Source: Helianthus annuus
Taxonomy: Eukaryota > Streptophyta > Magnoliopsida > Asterales > Asteraceae
NCBI RefSeq assembly: GCF_002127325.2
Contig: NC_035437.2
Location: 155,417,897 to 155,481,896, forward strand
Reading direction: 5' to 3'
DNA: 64,000 nucleotides
Positions 45,345 to 56,824 of this stretch are shown piece after piece (the first letter of the stretch is position 1; the number at the start of each line of letters is the position of its first letter). The translations under genes were made by a program, and so were the position numbers. Under the pieces are notes generated by a model, which was not told where the DNA came from, made no database searches, and saw only the letters and a program-made list of their open reading frames with translations.

Positions 45345-46100
45345 TGGTGACGACGGGCCAATAGGGTACCCCATTTATCCGTTTTGGGCTGTTGTCATGA
45401 GGGCCCAACAGATAAGGCCCAAAAAGCGGTAATACTTGCCCACTAAGGTTTCTCTTATATGAAAACGGGCGGGAAGGAAAAGATCAGAGAACACATTTGG
45501 TTGGTCCGGGAATCCAAGATTGGATTTGGTTATTAGACGAGATTTTACGAAAAAATAGGATGCATTTAATGCATGACATGAAGAGGATTTTTGGCTGGCA
45601 TCGTACTTCTAAGCCGGAAACATTAGATGAGAAGGTAATCTTACCGTTGGGGGTCAGACACGTGTCTGAGCCCCCCCGAAGACCGATAGAATCCGTTGGA
45701 TCATCTCGTTAATAACTTAATATCCCACATGTGAGATAAGGTCTCTCGGTTATATAAGGAAGAAAAGAGACGATCAAAGAGGCAGGCCCAAGGTATCACT
45801 AAATGCTCTCACATTTATTCCGACCATAATTCTCCTACATTGAATACACACACATATTTATTAGATTCACACCATAGAGAGACATTCTGGTGATCACCTT
45901 CATCGGGATAAGCTTCTCATATTCTCCGGCAAGTTACTTATTCTCACGCCGGAGCTTGGTTACGGATCCCCCCAGGCCCTCCGTAACGAGGCTAACGGTT
46001 TACTTTTTTGTAGCAACGAGAGCTGGGATATTCCGACGTAAGCAAAGACCCTTTGAACTTTATCAGGGATTTGGGTATTCGATAACCGGGAAGAAACTAA
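45345..46100 (+). repeat. LTR-like remnant, probably Tat-lineage Ty3/gypsy
   Basis: The stretch has the layout of a plant Tat-type LTR 3' half: TTATATAAGG at about 45753, ACTCTCACATTTATTCCGACC, then an inverted pair around CTCCGGCAAGTTACTTATTC and ACGCCGGAGC, and a CTAACGG stretch. No partner LTR or coding part is next to it, so it is a solo or truncated LTR. Boundaries are uncertain. Confidence 0.4.
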
Positions 46101-46201
46101 AAAATACTATATGGTAGAAAGAATGATTGGAAATAAAATTAAATTCTTTCGAAGTTGGTGTATTGGGACTAATTGGAATATGTGTAGCTAAAAAGGATAT
46201 G

Positions 46202-46239
<38 letters not shown>
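46202..46239. repeat. A38 tract
   Basis: Thirty-eight consecutive A. It may be a retroposon tail, but no retroposon body is recognised upstream. Confidence 0.9.
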
Positions 46240-46241
<2 letters not shown>

Positions 46242-46361
46242 ATATATAAAGGTTTATTTAGATAGACAAATAGATAACGTGATGAGACAACAGAACCATC
46301 TATACATAGCTTAATTAACTATCAATACATAATTTTATTTAGATTTCATTATTTGAGGTAG

Positions 46362-46505
46362 ATGGGTGACGTGGATCATATAAACGATAACGTCCTTGAC
46401 CAGGAGGAGATGGACCGTCTTTGTGAGGCCCTTAACCGGGAGGAGATGGGCCGCTTTTGTGTAGCCCATAAGCCACTGGCGGAAAACCTTGCTCAATTAA
46501 CTTGA
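46362..46505 (+). CDS. Short ORF, 47 codons, unknown
   Basis: Starts MGDVDHINDN and contains an internal duplication (DQEEMDRLCEAL / NREEMGRFCVAH), ending at TGA 46503. The repeated phrase is unusual for chance sequence, and the base composition is less AT-rich than its surroundings. No family recognised; it could be a remnant exon or spurious. Confidence 0.25.
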   Translation: MGDVDHINDNVLDQEEMDRLCEALNREEMGRFCVAHKPLAENLAQLT

Positions 46506-46789
46506 TGATTACTAGTATTAGACACGATCTTTACGACTCTTGATGTGCGAGTCGTTTAGTGATCTTGAGTTGCAAATAAAATGAGTAAATAGATTAGAGC
46601 TTGCATGACCTTGGGCCACTTGATATTTCGACCTTTATTTTTATTTTTTTGCTAGCAAAATATATTAATAGATAGAGACGATACTCGGATTTAAAATTTA
46701 TATAACAATCTTCCCATGACCCACGATGTAGTGTTCAGGTTTTTTTTTTTTTTTTTTTTTTGGATTAAAAAGAAACCTGACATTACATT
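46506..46789. other. Unassigned AT-rich sequence
   Basis: No gene seen. It ends in a T22 tract (46740-46761). Confidence 0.4.
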
Positions 46790-47110
46790 TGTACCTTCAA
46801 TCACATGATTTATCTTCTATCTTTCGATCACATGTACCATGTACCTCCCTGGTTAGCAAGCAAAAATGTTTTCCATTGCACCACCTTAATTAAGTAATTA
46901 ATCGTTATTCCTTCTATTACATGATTTATTTTATATCTTTCAATCACATGTATCACCCTAGTTAGCAAGCACACACGTCTTGCATGGCACCACCTTAATT
47001 GATTAATTAATTAAACGTCATTTTATTTTCCATCTTCTGATCACATGTACCACACTAGTTAGCAAGCACACATGTTTTGCATGACACCAACTTAATTAAT
47101 TAACTAACTA
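46790..47110. repeat. Triplicated ~105-bp tandem repeat
   Basis: Three diverged copies, each with a CACATGTAYCA-type block, GTTAGCAAGCA and GCACCACCTTAATT, starting near 46800, 46911 and 47020. No coding content. Confidence 0.75.
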
Positions 47111-47479
47111 AAGGGTCAAGAATGCGCGTTGTGGCAGCTCGGATTTGAATATCAAAACACAGATAATGGGTGTTTTGATATTAACTAAGCTACAACTTTA
47201 AGCTCAAAAACTTGGCTCATATTTAAGATGCTACATCGCGTATTTTAAATGCGACATCTCGTCTCATCTCAAATTAGCTCGAATACCATGACTGGATCAA
47301 AGAGTTGAGTTTTAGCTGTGAAGAGATGGTGACACTAGGTTTTAAAGAGAAAATAGATGGTATGATATTGGAAAATAGACAATGTGAGACAAGGTTTTTA
47401 ATAATAAAGTTGTGGGATTGCAACAATGGGCGATGCGAGCTCGCAACAAAGGGGCGTGGGACAAGAGCTTGCGGAAAAT

Positions 47480-47570
47480 AAATGTGTAGGCCTGGTTTCG
47501 AACATGTAACCTCCCAAATGCGCGCGCCTTATTTGAGCTACCAAGCAAACCAAACAATGAGTTGACCTGC
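47480..47570 (-). repeat. SINE-like tRNA-derived fragment
   Basis: The minus strand reads GGTAGCTCAAATAAGG, resembling a pol III A box, and after about 30 bp ATGTTCGAAACC, resembling a B box. No clear tail or target duplication was found. Open frames across it are not genes. Confidence 0.35.
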
Positions 47571-47877
47571 TCGAGCTCCACTCGTTTAAAAACCAAGCCA
47601 ACTCCACTCGGATACATTTCAAGCCAATTTCAACTACTGTGTTACATACAGAGATAAGTATGTAAAAAAAATAAATATAACAAATAACTGGTCTCATGTT
47701 GCAGAATGGGTCCCATAGTAACATTTATTTTTTTAGTTTCATTTTAACTACTCTGGAAACAATTTAACAGTCAAAAATAAAAAAAAATAAAAAAAAGCAA
47801 TATTAAATACCCATATTAATTAATATTAATTGGAAAATTATCCAACAGGAGGATGACATTGCAAGTCCATTTACAAT
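47571..47877. other. Unassigned intergenic sequence
   Basis: AT-rich, with AAAAAATAAAAAAAAATAA-type runs; nothing recognised. Confidence 0.4.
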
Positions 47878-47886
47878 TAATATAAA

Positions 47887-49207
47887 GAGTTAACTGCCAT
47901 TTTCGTCCCTGTGGTTTGGTCACTTTGGCCATTTCAGTCCATTTTTCAAAAATGCGTCATTTTCGTCCCCCACGTTCTGGAAAGGTGTCATTTCAGTCCA
48001 AAAATCATAACCCAGTTAAGTCAGTTAGTAAATAAGGACTGATTGTGTAAATTTGTAACATAAAGGACCATTTAAGTAAATATTAAACACCACCACCACT
48101 AGCCCTGCCACCACCACCACTCCGCTGCCACCACCACCACCACCACCACCACCACCGCCACGCATCCTATATAAATTTTGGATTCCTCTCTTGTCATAGC
48201 GGCTTTTAATAGCGAACAATAATAGAATAGAATAAAAGATACTGCTACCTTTTCTTCTGTTTATCAAACATTTAACAGCTCTCATGAAGAACAACTGAGT
48301 TCTAGAGCTATTGTTTTGGAATGTAATTTGAGTTGCAACGAATTTTTATAAACAAAATCTCTTATTCGTACGCAGTATTACTTTATTTTAAACTATTTAC
48401 TGTTTATCATTTCGTCTCTGATCTCTTTTTTGCGGTGTTGCATTTTACAGCAAAACAGACCTCTGAATTCTCAAGTTGTTGCTGATTTCTTGCAAAAATT
48501 TAACTTGAAAAAGACCACTGTACAGAAGGCTCTCGATAATCTTGCTGAGGGTGGAAAAATAACCTTCAAAGAATATGGTAAACAGAAGATATATCTTGCT
48601 AGACAAGATCAATTCGAGATTCCAAACACCGAAGAGCTTAATCAAATGAAGGAAGAAAATGGCAGATTACAAGAGATGCTGGAAGAACAAAAAAAAGTCA
48701 AACAGTCAACTTGAGGGAGGTACCCTTTCTGAAACTGTTTATTATATCGGTTTTGAAATTACGAAACCTTTCTAATCACTACATTGCTATATGTTAACTT
48801 GATAATCCTTATTGTTGCAGAGATTAAGTCTCTGCAGTCAAACCTAACTCTAGATGAGATACAATCGAAAGATGTTCAGCTAAGAAAGCAGGTTTGTGAA
48901 ATGACTAATCTGATCTTTTTTATCTTGATAAAATTTTATACTTATTTGTGGTGGTGGCGGTGGTGGCAGCGGAGTGGTGGTGGTGGCAGGGCTAGTGGTG
49001 GTGGCGTTTAATATTTACTTAAATGGTCCTTTATGTTACAAATTTACACAATCAGTCCTTATTTACTAACTGACTTAACTGGGTTATGATTTTTGGACTG
49101 AAATGGCACCTTTCCAGAACGTGGGGGACGAAAATGGCGCATTTTTGAAAAATGGACTGAAATGGCCAAAGTGACCAAACCACAGGGACGAAAATGGCAG
49201 TTAACTC
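47887..49207. mobile_element. Pack-MULE carrying HOP2 gene fragment
   Basis: 1321 bp with inverted repeats of about 260 bp (47887-48145 and 48945-49207) starting GAGTTAACTGCCATTTTCG. A 9-bp target duplication TAATATAAA lies at 47878-47886 and 49208-49216. No transposase. Both inverted repeats end inside in a (CCA)n/(TGG)n-rich segment. The interior (48160-48944) holds two exons of HOP2 with their splice sites. It ends 139 bp from the stop codon of the WD40 gene. Confidence 0.92.
48451..48891 (+). pseudogene. HOP2: Captured HOP2 (TBPIP) exons
   Basis: Exon-like piece 48451-48714 follows a clean acceptor (CATTTTACAG). It encodes QNRPLNSQVVADFLQKFNLK, the DNA-binding winged-helix start of HOP2, through KEYGKQKIYLARQDQFEI to a coiled coil. 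A second exon, 48821-48891 (EIKSLQSNLTLDEIQSKDVQ), has acceptor TTGCAG and donor GTTTGT. HOP2 works with MND1 to help DMC1/RAD51 strand exchange at meiosis. Exon 1 (start Met) and the C-terminus are absent, and the first piece reads into a TGA at 48712. This is a copied fragment, not a working gene, unless transcribed from a nearby promoter. Confidence 0.85.
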
Positions 49208-49346
49208 TAATATAAAACTTTTAGGATGATATTAACTAATAAAATAACATATATTAAAATGTATAACAAACAACATTGCGCAGGAAAATGTTATACTACC
49301 TCACATCACAAAATTTTGTTCTCCCAGGAGTGTCGGGTTTCGGGTT

Positions 49347-52300
49347 TTATACAATCTTGTGTATACCGATGTTGAGATCCGAGGATATGGAAATGAGGAG
49401 AGGGAGTGAGTGGTGCCATGCGGCTTTAAACACGCGTTTTTGGTGAGCTTTGATGGACTGTGAGGGTTTCTTAGAGTTGAACCTGATATCAAATATGTGA
49501 ATTATTGGGTCTGCGGAACCCGAGGTTAAGTAAAAACCATCCGGTGACCATGCTTGGTTGATCAAGGCGGATTGAGACTCGCTGCTTTCTTGTTTCCAAC
49601 CGAACTCGTGGATTTCTGTTCGTCGTAGTCTGATGTCAAATAGTCGTAGCTGCCTCTCTGGAGTACTGCAATTAAGACGTAAAGTTTCAAAATATTAGTG
49701 GAGTTTGTGGACCCGAATGGAACTAACGGTTATATATATGGTCTGTGTCTTGGTTCTTAGACCAAAATATGAAATAATCTAGTTAGGGGCGTAAACGAGC
49801 CCAACAGTTCATGAGCTACTCGAGATAGGATTGCTAAAAGCTTGAAGCGAGCTCGAGCTTGAGCTTCACATTCTGAGCTTGAAAAGGTTGAGCCTAAACA
49901 AGCCTACTATATATATATTTATATAATAAAAAAATATTATACAATTACATAATGAATATTATTATATATATAAAACTATGATAAAATAACTAAATAATAT
50001 ATATCTGTTGTTACAAATAAAAAATAATTATAAATATAAACATATATACACAAATCTCTATCTCTATAACTAACAAATATTTAATTATGAATAAATATTA
50101 TTTAATTATGGATAGTTATTATATCATTAACCAAAAGAATTTAAAATTTTATTTTGAATTTTCTAAACAAACTTACTTTTTTTTACTCATAAAGGTCTCC
50201 AAATATCACCAAGTTCAAAATTATGTTTGTTTAAAAACTTAAAGTATTAAACTAAGAAGAATAGTGATAATAATTTTTTACGAGTGATTTCTAGAAATTT
50301 TAAATTATTTGATGTGCTTAGATTGTTTGAATGGTAAAAATACAATATGTTAAATTTTAAAAAAAGGGTAGTATTAAAAAATCCAAGTTTTAGTTCTTAA
50401 TCTTTTATATGTATTAAGATATTTATATACTTATAATTGTAATTCAAATAACTTACCCACGCCAAAAAGATTCTTATTGAACTAAGTACACTTTAACTGA
50501 ATTAACATTTATCAATTACGATGAAAAGTTAATATCCAGTTGAAAATAAAAAAACAATGTTATAAAAATTAACTTAACAAAATATAAGACATATCTTGAC
50601 GACTGTAAGTGTTAACAAATTATGTTCGAGTCAACAGAGTTTAGTGTTTCACCTGGTTTGAACCATAAAGAGATTGAAGTCACACGGATTCGGTAGAACA
50701 CTCATACACTTGCTTTCTATCTGATGCTTGTAATCAGCTCGCCCTGTTTGTAAATCGAATCCAATAATCCGTTTATCTGCACCAACCGAAACCACCATCT
50801 GCTTTTGTTGCATTCCAGCAACGCCCATTACAGCTGACGAATGCATACTTCTATGCAGTACTTTCGGTTTCCAACAATCCTCACCGTTTCTCTCAGTCCA
50901 ATGAACAACCGCATGATCACTTCCACCGGTCATAAAACAAACATCTTCCCATGGCATGAACGTTATGCTGTTGATAATACCCTTAACGTGCGGCTTATCT
51001 TCAAAGAAAGTTACACGTTTTTTCTGTAATAAGATTTAGCAACTGTTTTGAAATTCACGTAGAAAATGCATATAACATTGCTTGTAACAATCATATAAGT
51101 AAAGTACTTGGATAGTCCCTGTGGTTTTCTAAAATTTTGGATTTGGTCCCTAGCTTTTTCCAAAAGTACACAAATGCTCTGTGGTTTGCACTTTGTAACG
51201 CATTTAGTCCCCAACCAAGCAACCAACAAAACTAAAGGTTTTAGGAAGTCTAAGTGAGGGACTAAATGTGTTACAAAGTGCAAACCACAGGGATCATCCA
51301 TGTACTTTTGGCAAAAGTTAGGGACTAAATGGGTTACAAAGTGCAAACCACAGGGATCATCCATGTACTTTTGGCAAAAGTTAGGGACTAAATGTGTTAC
51401 AAAGTACAAACCACCGGGACCATCCGTGTACTTTTGAAATGCTAGGGACCAAATCCAAAAATTTGGAAAACCACAGGGACTATCTGTGCACTTTACTCAA
51501 AATTTTATTTACCTCTTTTGGTTTATTTAAATTAAGGACAGCTATCTGAGAGTCACCGCCATCGGCACTGTAGACGGTGAATACGCTGCCACCATGTGGG
51601 TGCCACGCTATATCTTCAGGCCATCTTCGATTCTTGGTTGATGCACAATCAGCTGTGCTAAGATGAGATGCACTTGATCTGTCACTGCAATAAATATGTT
51701 AAAATCTCTACAGGTTATGTAAATGCGTAAAAGTAACAAGTTTAGTCACACAAATTTAGTTTGTTTATAATAATAATCTTGGTTTAAAAAAGCGTGAAGC
51801 GCACAAAAGCGACAAGGTCTAAAATCAAATCGCGAAAGCGGTGGGCTTTTCGTACGTGAGGCGCAAGGTGCTTGTATATTTTTTTATATATATCCTATAG
51901 GCTTTTAGCATCCCTTACCCAAAATATAGTGATAAATAAGGTTTATATATGATTTAATGTATAAATCATATAACGTACAACCATTTTAGCTGCATGTATA
52001 ACAATTTAAAGCACAAAAACACCTTCTGTACAAAAAGTGCGCGCCTCAGTGGGATTTTTTTTCCAAAAAAGCTTGCTTTTTGTGTGCTTTTTGTACAGAG
52101 CTCGCTTTATGTCACACAAGGCGCAACTCTTTGCGTAGGGTCGCTTTGCGCTTAAGCACGCTTAAGGCGCACTTTTTTAAACCAAGATAATAATAATAAT
52201 ATCAATCTTTATCCAGTAACTAAGTAAATTAGAAAATAAACATATTATAATAATATATATCTTTATCCCATAATTAAGTAAACTAGTGATTTCACCCACC

Positions 52301-55300
52301 ACACATTGTGGTGGCGTTGAAAACGTAAAGTAACTTGAATTTATACCATCTAATGAAAACATATTATATTTGACCCGAATCATTTCAGAACAAAAATTAC
52401 ATCAAAACGTAGACCAACTGAAAATGTGCATAAAAATAAGCACGAAAACATCTTCCCGTCTAATGAAAACATATTATATTGGACCCGACTCATTTCCAAA
52501 CAAAATTTACCACAATCTCCAAACAAAATTTATGGCAAAACGTAGACCAACTAAAAACGTACATAAAAATAAGCACGAAAACGTATTTAACATTTGTTAA
52601 ATCATCGTAAGCAAGTATTAGATAGTTTATATTTCTTATAAGGTTCTAAGAAATCTATATAGCAGCATGATACATGTAGCGATATTGGAGCGGAGCATTA
52701 TATATAAAACATACCCTCTGGCCTGAATTTGCCATAGATTTACAAGTCCATCAAGAGCACTGCAAAACATTTCAAAGCAATCACTAACATAACAAAAATA
52801 AAGTACAGGAAAAATATATGCATATATCAAAATAGGAATGGAAACAAGATTTTCAGTGAGTGGTGCTGCTGTCGTAACCAATATCAGTTTATCAAAATGA
52901 ACCCGAAAAAAAAAGACTCTTAACTAATGTATAAGACCACCAGTATGTACCTGGCTTCATCTATGCAGATTCCAGACAAAAACATGTCGGTGACAAAAAC
53001 GCCCTTGAATCATTAGAGAAGACAATAATTATAGCCTATAACATGTTAACACCTCATGCAAGATATTTTTTTTTGCTTTTCAGAAGGCCATTTCATTGTG
53101 TGATATGTTATTTGTTGAAACTGGTATAAATGAAACATGATACATACTTTCGTCGCCTATAGAGTATTTTATAACAAGGGTGGCCTTAACGAAAAACGTT
53201 CAATACACGAGTGGCCTTACATTTATCAGAGAGAAAAAACTGAACATGAATCATTACTATAATTTGGTTTCCAAAATAAAAATCCATGAGTATCTTAAAA
53301 TTGTTGCAAATAGTCTATGCCCATGATAAAATAAACTAGAGAAAATGATTATTTAAAATTGTTATCGCTACCATTTTGTTCCTTTGTATTAAAGTTTTGA
53401 CGAACAAAATATCTTAAATTATTCTAACAGTTTCCTAGGCATAAAAACTTAAAAACACTTGGATACCTAGTAACAAAAAGCTGATCATTTGTCGGACACA
53501 AAGCAAGACTTCTCAACTTTCTCTTATGCTGAGATGGAATGTGATTGGATGTTTGGCAATTGACTGTGCGAGGTGAAGATGAACTGCACACCATCTGAAT
53601 TAAATCCTTATGTTCTCGCTGCTCTGCAATTTCATTTTTTTTTTTTTTTGCAAAAGGTGAGCATCCAGATTAACGAAACAAGTACGCAAAAATATGATGG
53701 ATCGGTGACACACATATCTCATGCACACTTTGCAGTTAACATCGGTGATATATCGGTTATCGGTCCCCATGTAAAATATCGGCACCGATATTATCGGCGA
53801 TAATGACCGATATTATCTTTGATGGTAATTAACTATAAAGAAAGTGGCAAATATTACCGAATTTCCTTTTTGTCCCTTTGGATTGAGTCTCACTGCCTTC
53901 ATGTTCACGTGAGATTCTATGACCCTTTTCTTTCACAGCGCTTTTGCTATGTGACGGAATTGATCTACTGTCAGTTTCTTCCATCTTGACAGGAACAAAC
54001 GGTTTGGGATTCACTGCAGGGATAACAAGTTGCGGTCTTTGTTCATGTTTCCCGTTTCTAGAATGTTCACCGGTCTTTGTAGGTGTAGGACTACATGATC
54101 TTCTCTCTTCTTTTACTTTTACTTTTACACCGTTTTCAGAAACCTTTGTAGATGGTACAGCGTTGCCTCGACTTCTGAGGTGTGCCAGTTTACGTTCGGT
54201 TTCTCCTAACCTCTTTTCAGCTTCTTCAAGCTGCGTACCTTCTCCAAAATGATATTAGCATTTATTTCCCAGTTTAATATATAAATTATCATCATCTGTT
54301 ACCATATAAATTTTTGCAAGTACCACAAGAAAAAAACTTGCATCAAATAAATAAGACATATCCTTTCCAAGGAACTACACTACAGCTGATTAATCACTAG
54401 CAAAAGCACCTTATTTCACTCCAACAATCACCTCACTCGGCACAACTTATATTATCGTCGCACTTGGTATGCCTATAGGCTGGCTATACATAGCTGAGTC
54501 AAATCCCCAACATGGCAATGAATAGTCAAATATAACAAAAGGAGAAATCTTCTTACACACAAACTAAAATTCAGTAAAATGGTTATCAATTATTATCTCA
54601 TAATGAAACCATGTAACATAAACACATCATCATCATCATACTGGGTAAATCCCACCAATAGCAAAGCTAAGGTAGGGTGTGAGGAGGGTAGATGTAGACA
54701 GCCTTACCTCTACCCCGTAGGAATAGAGAGGCTGCTTCCAGTGAGACCCCGACTCGATTGTAGTTTTGTATCAAGCCTTGGACCTAAGACACATAACACT
54801 CAAACAATCGGGACAGAGACTGATTGGTGCATGTACCCTCGTGTCTTTCAGCTATCAACGTCACCACATGATGCATGATTAACCATCCACCGCTTTTAAC
54901 GTTATTTTCACTAAATTAGTAAAATAACGTTAAAGTTAGTACCATTTCACTTTTGCCGCCGAGCACACCGCAAGCGGGGCACTATGTAAAATAAACACAT
55001 GAATATCAAACTAAAATATTCATAGATGTGATAATTACACTACTTCAGCCATCCAGAACGTCATCAATTTGAACTTTTTCGTCATAAGACCTAAATCAAA
55101 TAACTACAACCAACATATTACGTTATAACAATCAATCACAAAACAAAAAAAAAACCTACAACGGAAACTAATTTTCAACAAAAGTGATTGGATAGATCAA
55201 TAACAACAACGAAAGAGTAATATGAGTGAATATTGAGGAGAAGAATGAGTAACAAAACCTGAGATTTGTAATAGGTGACACGTGTACGGAGATGATCGAC

Positions 55301-55387
55301 TTCTTTGGCGCGGTGTTCGATCAAAGCGATCAGAGCCTCTTCTTGCTCCTCTCTCTCGGTCTTCTCGTCACCGGAGCTTGACGCCAT
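49347..55387 (-). CDS. WD40-repeat (transducin-like) protein, seven exons
   Basis: Exons (minus): 55387-55259, 54230-53858, 53623-53467, 52759-52715, 51684-51513, 51023-50653, 49665-49347. All junctions are GT-AG, phases agree, and the CDS is 1566 bp (521 residues). The N-terminus (MASSSGDEKTEREEQEEALI) forms a coiled coil to about residue 75, followed by a charged Ser/Lys-rich linker. WD40 blades start at about 200 (KRKLRSLALCPTNDQLFVT, ALDGLVNLWQ, RRWPEDIAWHPHG, MPWEDVCFMTGGSDHAVVHW, VSVGADKRIIGFD, SPDGFYLTSGSAD, SIKAHQKRVFKAAW) and it ends HKIV. It resembles the plant-wide transducin family of Arabidopsis At3g54190/At2g38630 as I remember them. Function is unknown; probably a scaffold. No lesion seen. 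Introns 4 and 5 hold MITEs and intron 1 a SINE-like piece. Confidence 0.88.
49793..50640. repeat. AT-rich intron 6 with degenerate hAT-like start
   Basis: Begins TAGGGGCGTAAACGAGCCCA and continues with GAGCTCGAGCTTGAGCTT, the style of a hAT-type MITE edge in plants. No matching right end or target duplication was found. The rest (49910-50640) is AT-rich intron. Confidence 0.3.
51098..51497. mobile_element. MITE in WD40 intron 5
   Basis: Inverted ends AGTAAAGTACTTGGATAGTC and the complement of GACTATCTGTGCACTTTACT enclose about 400 bp. Inside, 51250-51430 has three tandem copies of a ~60-bp unit (GGGACTAAATGTGTTACAAA...CACAGGGATCATCCATGTAC). I found no clear target duplication. It lies between exons 5 and 6. 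Confidence 0.65.
51778..52186. mobile_element. MITE in WD40 intron 4
   Basis: Inverted ends CTTGGTTTAAAAAAGCG and CGC-ACTTTTTTAAACCAAG bound 409 bp rich in GCGC/AAGCGC blocks. ATAATAAT flanks it at 51770-51777 and 52187-52194 as a probable target duplication, though in low-complexity sequence. Confidence 0.65.
52352..52588. repeat. Tandem duplication of ~110 bp in WD40 intron 4
   Basis: Two copies share GAAAACATATTATATT, GACCCGA.TCATTTC, CGTAGACCAACT and ATAAAAATAAGCACGAAAAC; the second has a short internal duplication (CCAAACAAAATTTA). No coding content. Confidence 0.75.
54620..54860 (+). repeat. SINE-like repeat in WD40 intron 1
   Basis: CATCATCATCATACTGGGTA, AAGGTAGGGTGTGAGGAGGG, CAGCCTTACCTCTACCCC and GAGAGGCTGCTTCCAGTGAG match, from memory, the body of Au-type plant SINEs. 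Ends and target duplication not resolved. Confidence 0.45.
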
Positions 55388-55595
55388 AGATTCCGACGGC
55401 GGTGGTGATTTTGGGTTTTATTGGTGACCAAACCGTCTTTCACGCCTTGTGTAGGAAAGGGGTAACTTATCTGGTGTCATAACTATTAATTAATTAATTA
55501 TTAATTAATTAACAAAACATAAAAATAAACATAAAAGAGGATTAAAAAGGATTTTTATGTATTTTTTCTGAGTATTAAAAATACATATATTTTTA

Positions 55596-56815
55596 GAGTA
55601 AATTTCAAGGATTGTCCTTTATCTTTATACTCATTTTCAGGCGTTGTTCTTTATGTTTAAAATTGACGAGTTTTGTACTTTATGTTTTCAAATCATGCAT
55701 GTTTTGTCCTTTAGCCCTAACCCAGTTAGATTTTTCTGTCAAAACTGGTCATGTGCAATGCACATGAGGGTAAAATTGTCTTTTCACCCTATTCTTTAAA
55801 AATACATATAAAAGAAAAAATATTATATATCATAACAAAAACCATCTTTTTCCTCAAATCAATCTCATTTCGAAACCCTAATTTCTCTCCAACAACATGC
55901 AACATGACTGCCAGATCTTGAATTCATGACTGCATGTGCAACTCCTGATTCCTCCAATTCAACAAACTATGATGAGTTGTTGATCTTCTATATGATGGGG
56001 TACATGTATATGTTAAGAAGAAATGGTCAGAGCTTTGACCTTACTCCACATACACACTTCCTTTTGTACAGTATATTGTTAGCTATTAAAGAACACAAAT
56101 GCCAATTAATTTGTTAATCATTTTATTTCACTTCTTGATTGTATAGAGTTTTGGTTTCAAAGAATATTAACAGTATCTTATCAACATTGGAGTATTGGTT
56201 TCAAAGAATATTAACAGCTCGGAGTAAAATTAGGCTTGCAGTCACCATTTGGAGTACTGGGATCAACCAATGAGAATCCTTGTGGGCATTCACATTTTGG
56301 TCTATTGTTGTCAAGAATGCAAACACCTAGCCCACAAGCTTTGCTATTTGTACTCCATATGTCTTCTGGCACAAACCATGTAATTTCCGAGCTTGTAGCA
56401 TCCGTGGAATTCTTGGGGTAGAAGTATTGAGTAAAAACCCCATCGGAATCAAGAGTAACTCAATGAATTCAAGATCTGGCAGTCATGAATTCATCTGGCA
56501 GTCATGTTGCAGGTTGTTGAAGAGAAATTAGGGTTTTGAAATGTGATTGATTTGGGGAAGAAGAGGGTTATTGTTATGATATATAATATTTTTTTTCTTT
56601 TATATGTATTTTTAAAGAATATGGTGAAAAGACAATTTTACCCTCATGTGTATTGCAAATGACCAGATTTGACAGAAAAATCTAACTGGGTTAGGGCTAA
56701 AGGACAAAACGTGTATGATTTGAAAACATAAAGTACAAAACTCGTCAATTTTAAACATAAAGGAGAATGCCTGAAAATAGGTATAAAGATAAAGGACAAT
56801 TCTTGAAATTCACTC
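55596..56815. mobile_element. Pack-MULE carrying receptor-kinase fragment
   Basis: 1220 bp with long inverted repeats (about 55596-55925 and 56480-56815) starting GAGTAAATTTCAAGG and ending CTTGAAATTCACTC. Flanks TATTTTTA (55588-55595) and TATTTTTTA (56816-56824) fit an 8-9 bp target duplication with one T gained or lost. No transposase. The element starts 208 bp upstream of the WD40 start codon. The inner arms include AATTCATGACTGC-type sequence on both sides. Confidence 0.85.
56211..56462 (-). pseudogene. Captured G-type lectin receptor kinase fragment
   Basis: An 83-codon minus-strand frame reads VTLDSDGVFTQYFYPKNSTD, then SSEITWFVPEDIWS, then GLGVCILDNNRPKCECPQGF and SLVDPSTPNGDCKPNF to a stop. 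The spaced Cys and the RPxCxCPxGF motif are the S-locus/EGF-like extracellular region of G-type lectin receptor-like kinases of the LecRK/RLK1 type. Lectin N-terminus, transmembrane and kinase parts are missing, so it is a fragment. TTGGTTTCAAAGAATATTAA occurs twice just beyond its 3' end (about 56151 and 56195). Confidence 0.8.
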
Positions 56816-56824
56816 TATTTTTTA

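Noticed and set aside
47398..47724. Minus-strand frames of 91 and 108 codons
   Set aside because: They overlap the SINE-like sequence in two frames and show no conserved domain.
48025..48294. Glycine-rich frame (GGGGGGG run) on the minus strand
   Set aside because: It is the CCA/TGG repeat at the inner end of the MULE inverted repeat.
48430..48891. HOP2 as a functional resident gene
   Set aside because: Exon 1 and the C-terminal half are missing, and the piece is enclosed by TIRs with a target duplication.
54579..54878. 99-codon frame in WD40 intron 1
   Set aside because: It coincides with a SINE-like repeat.
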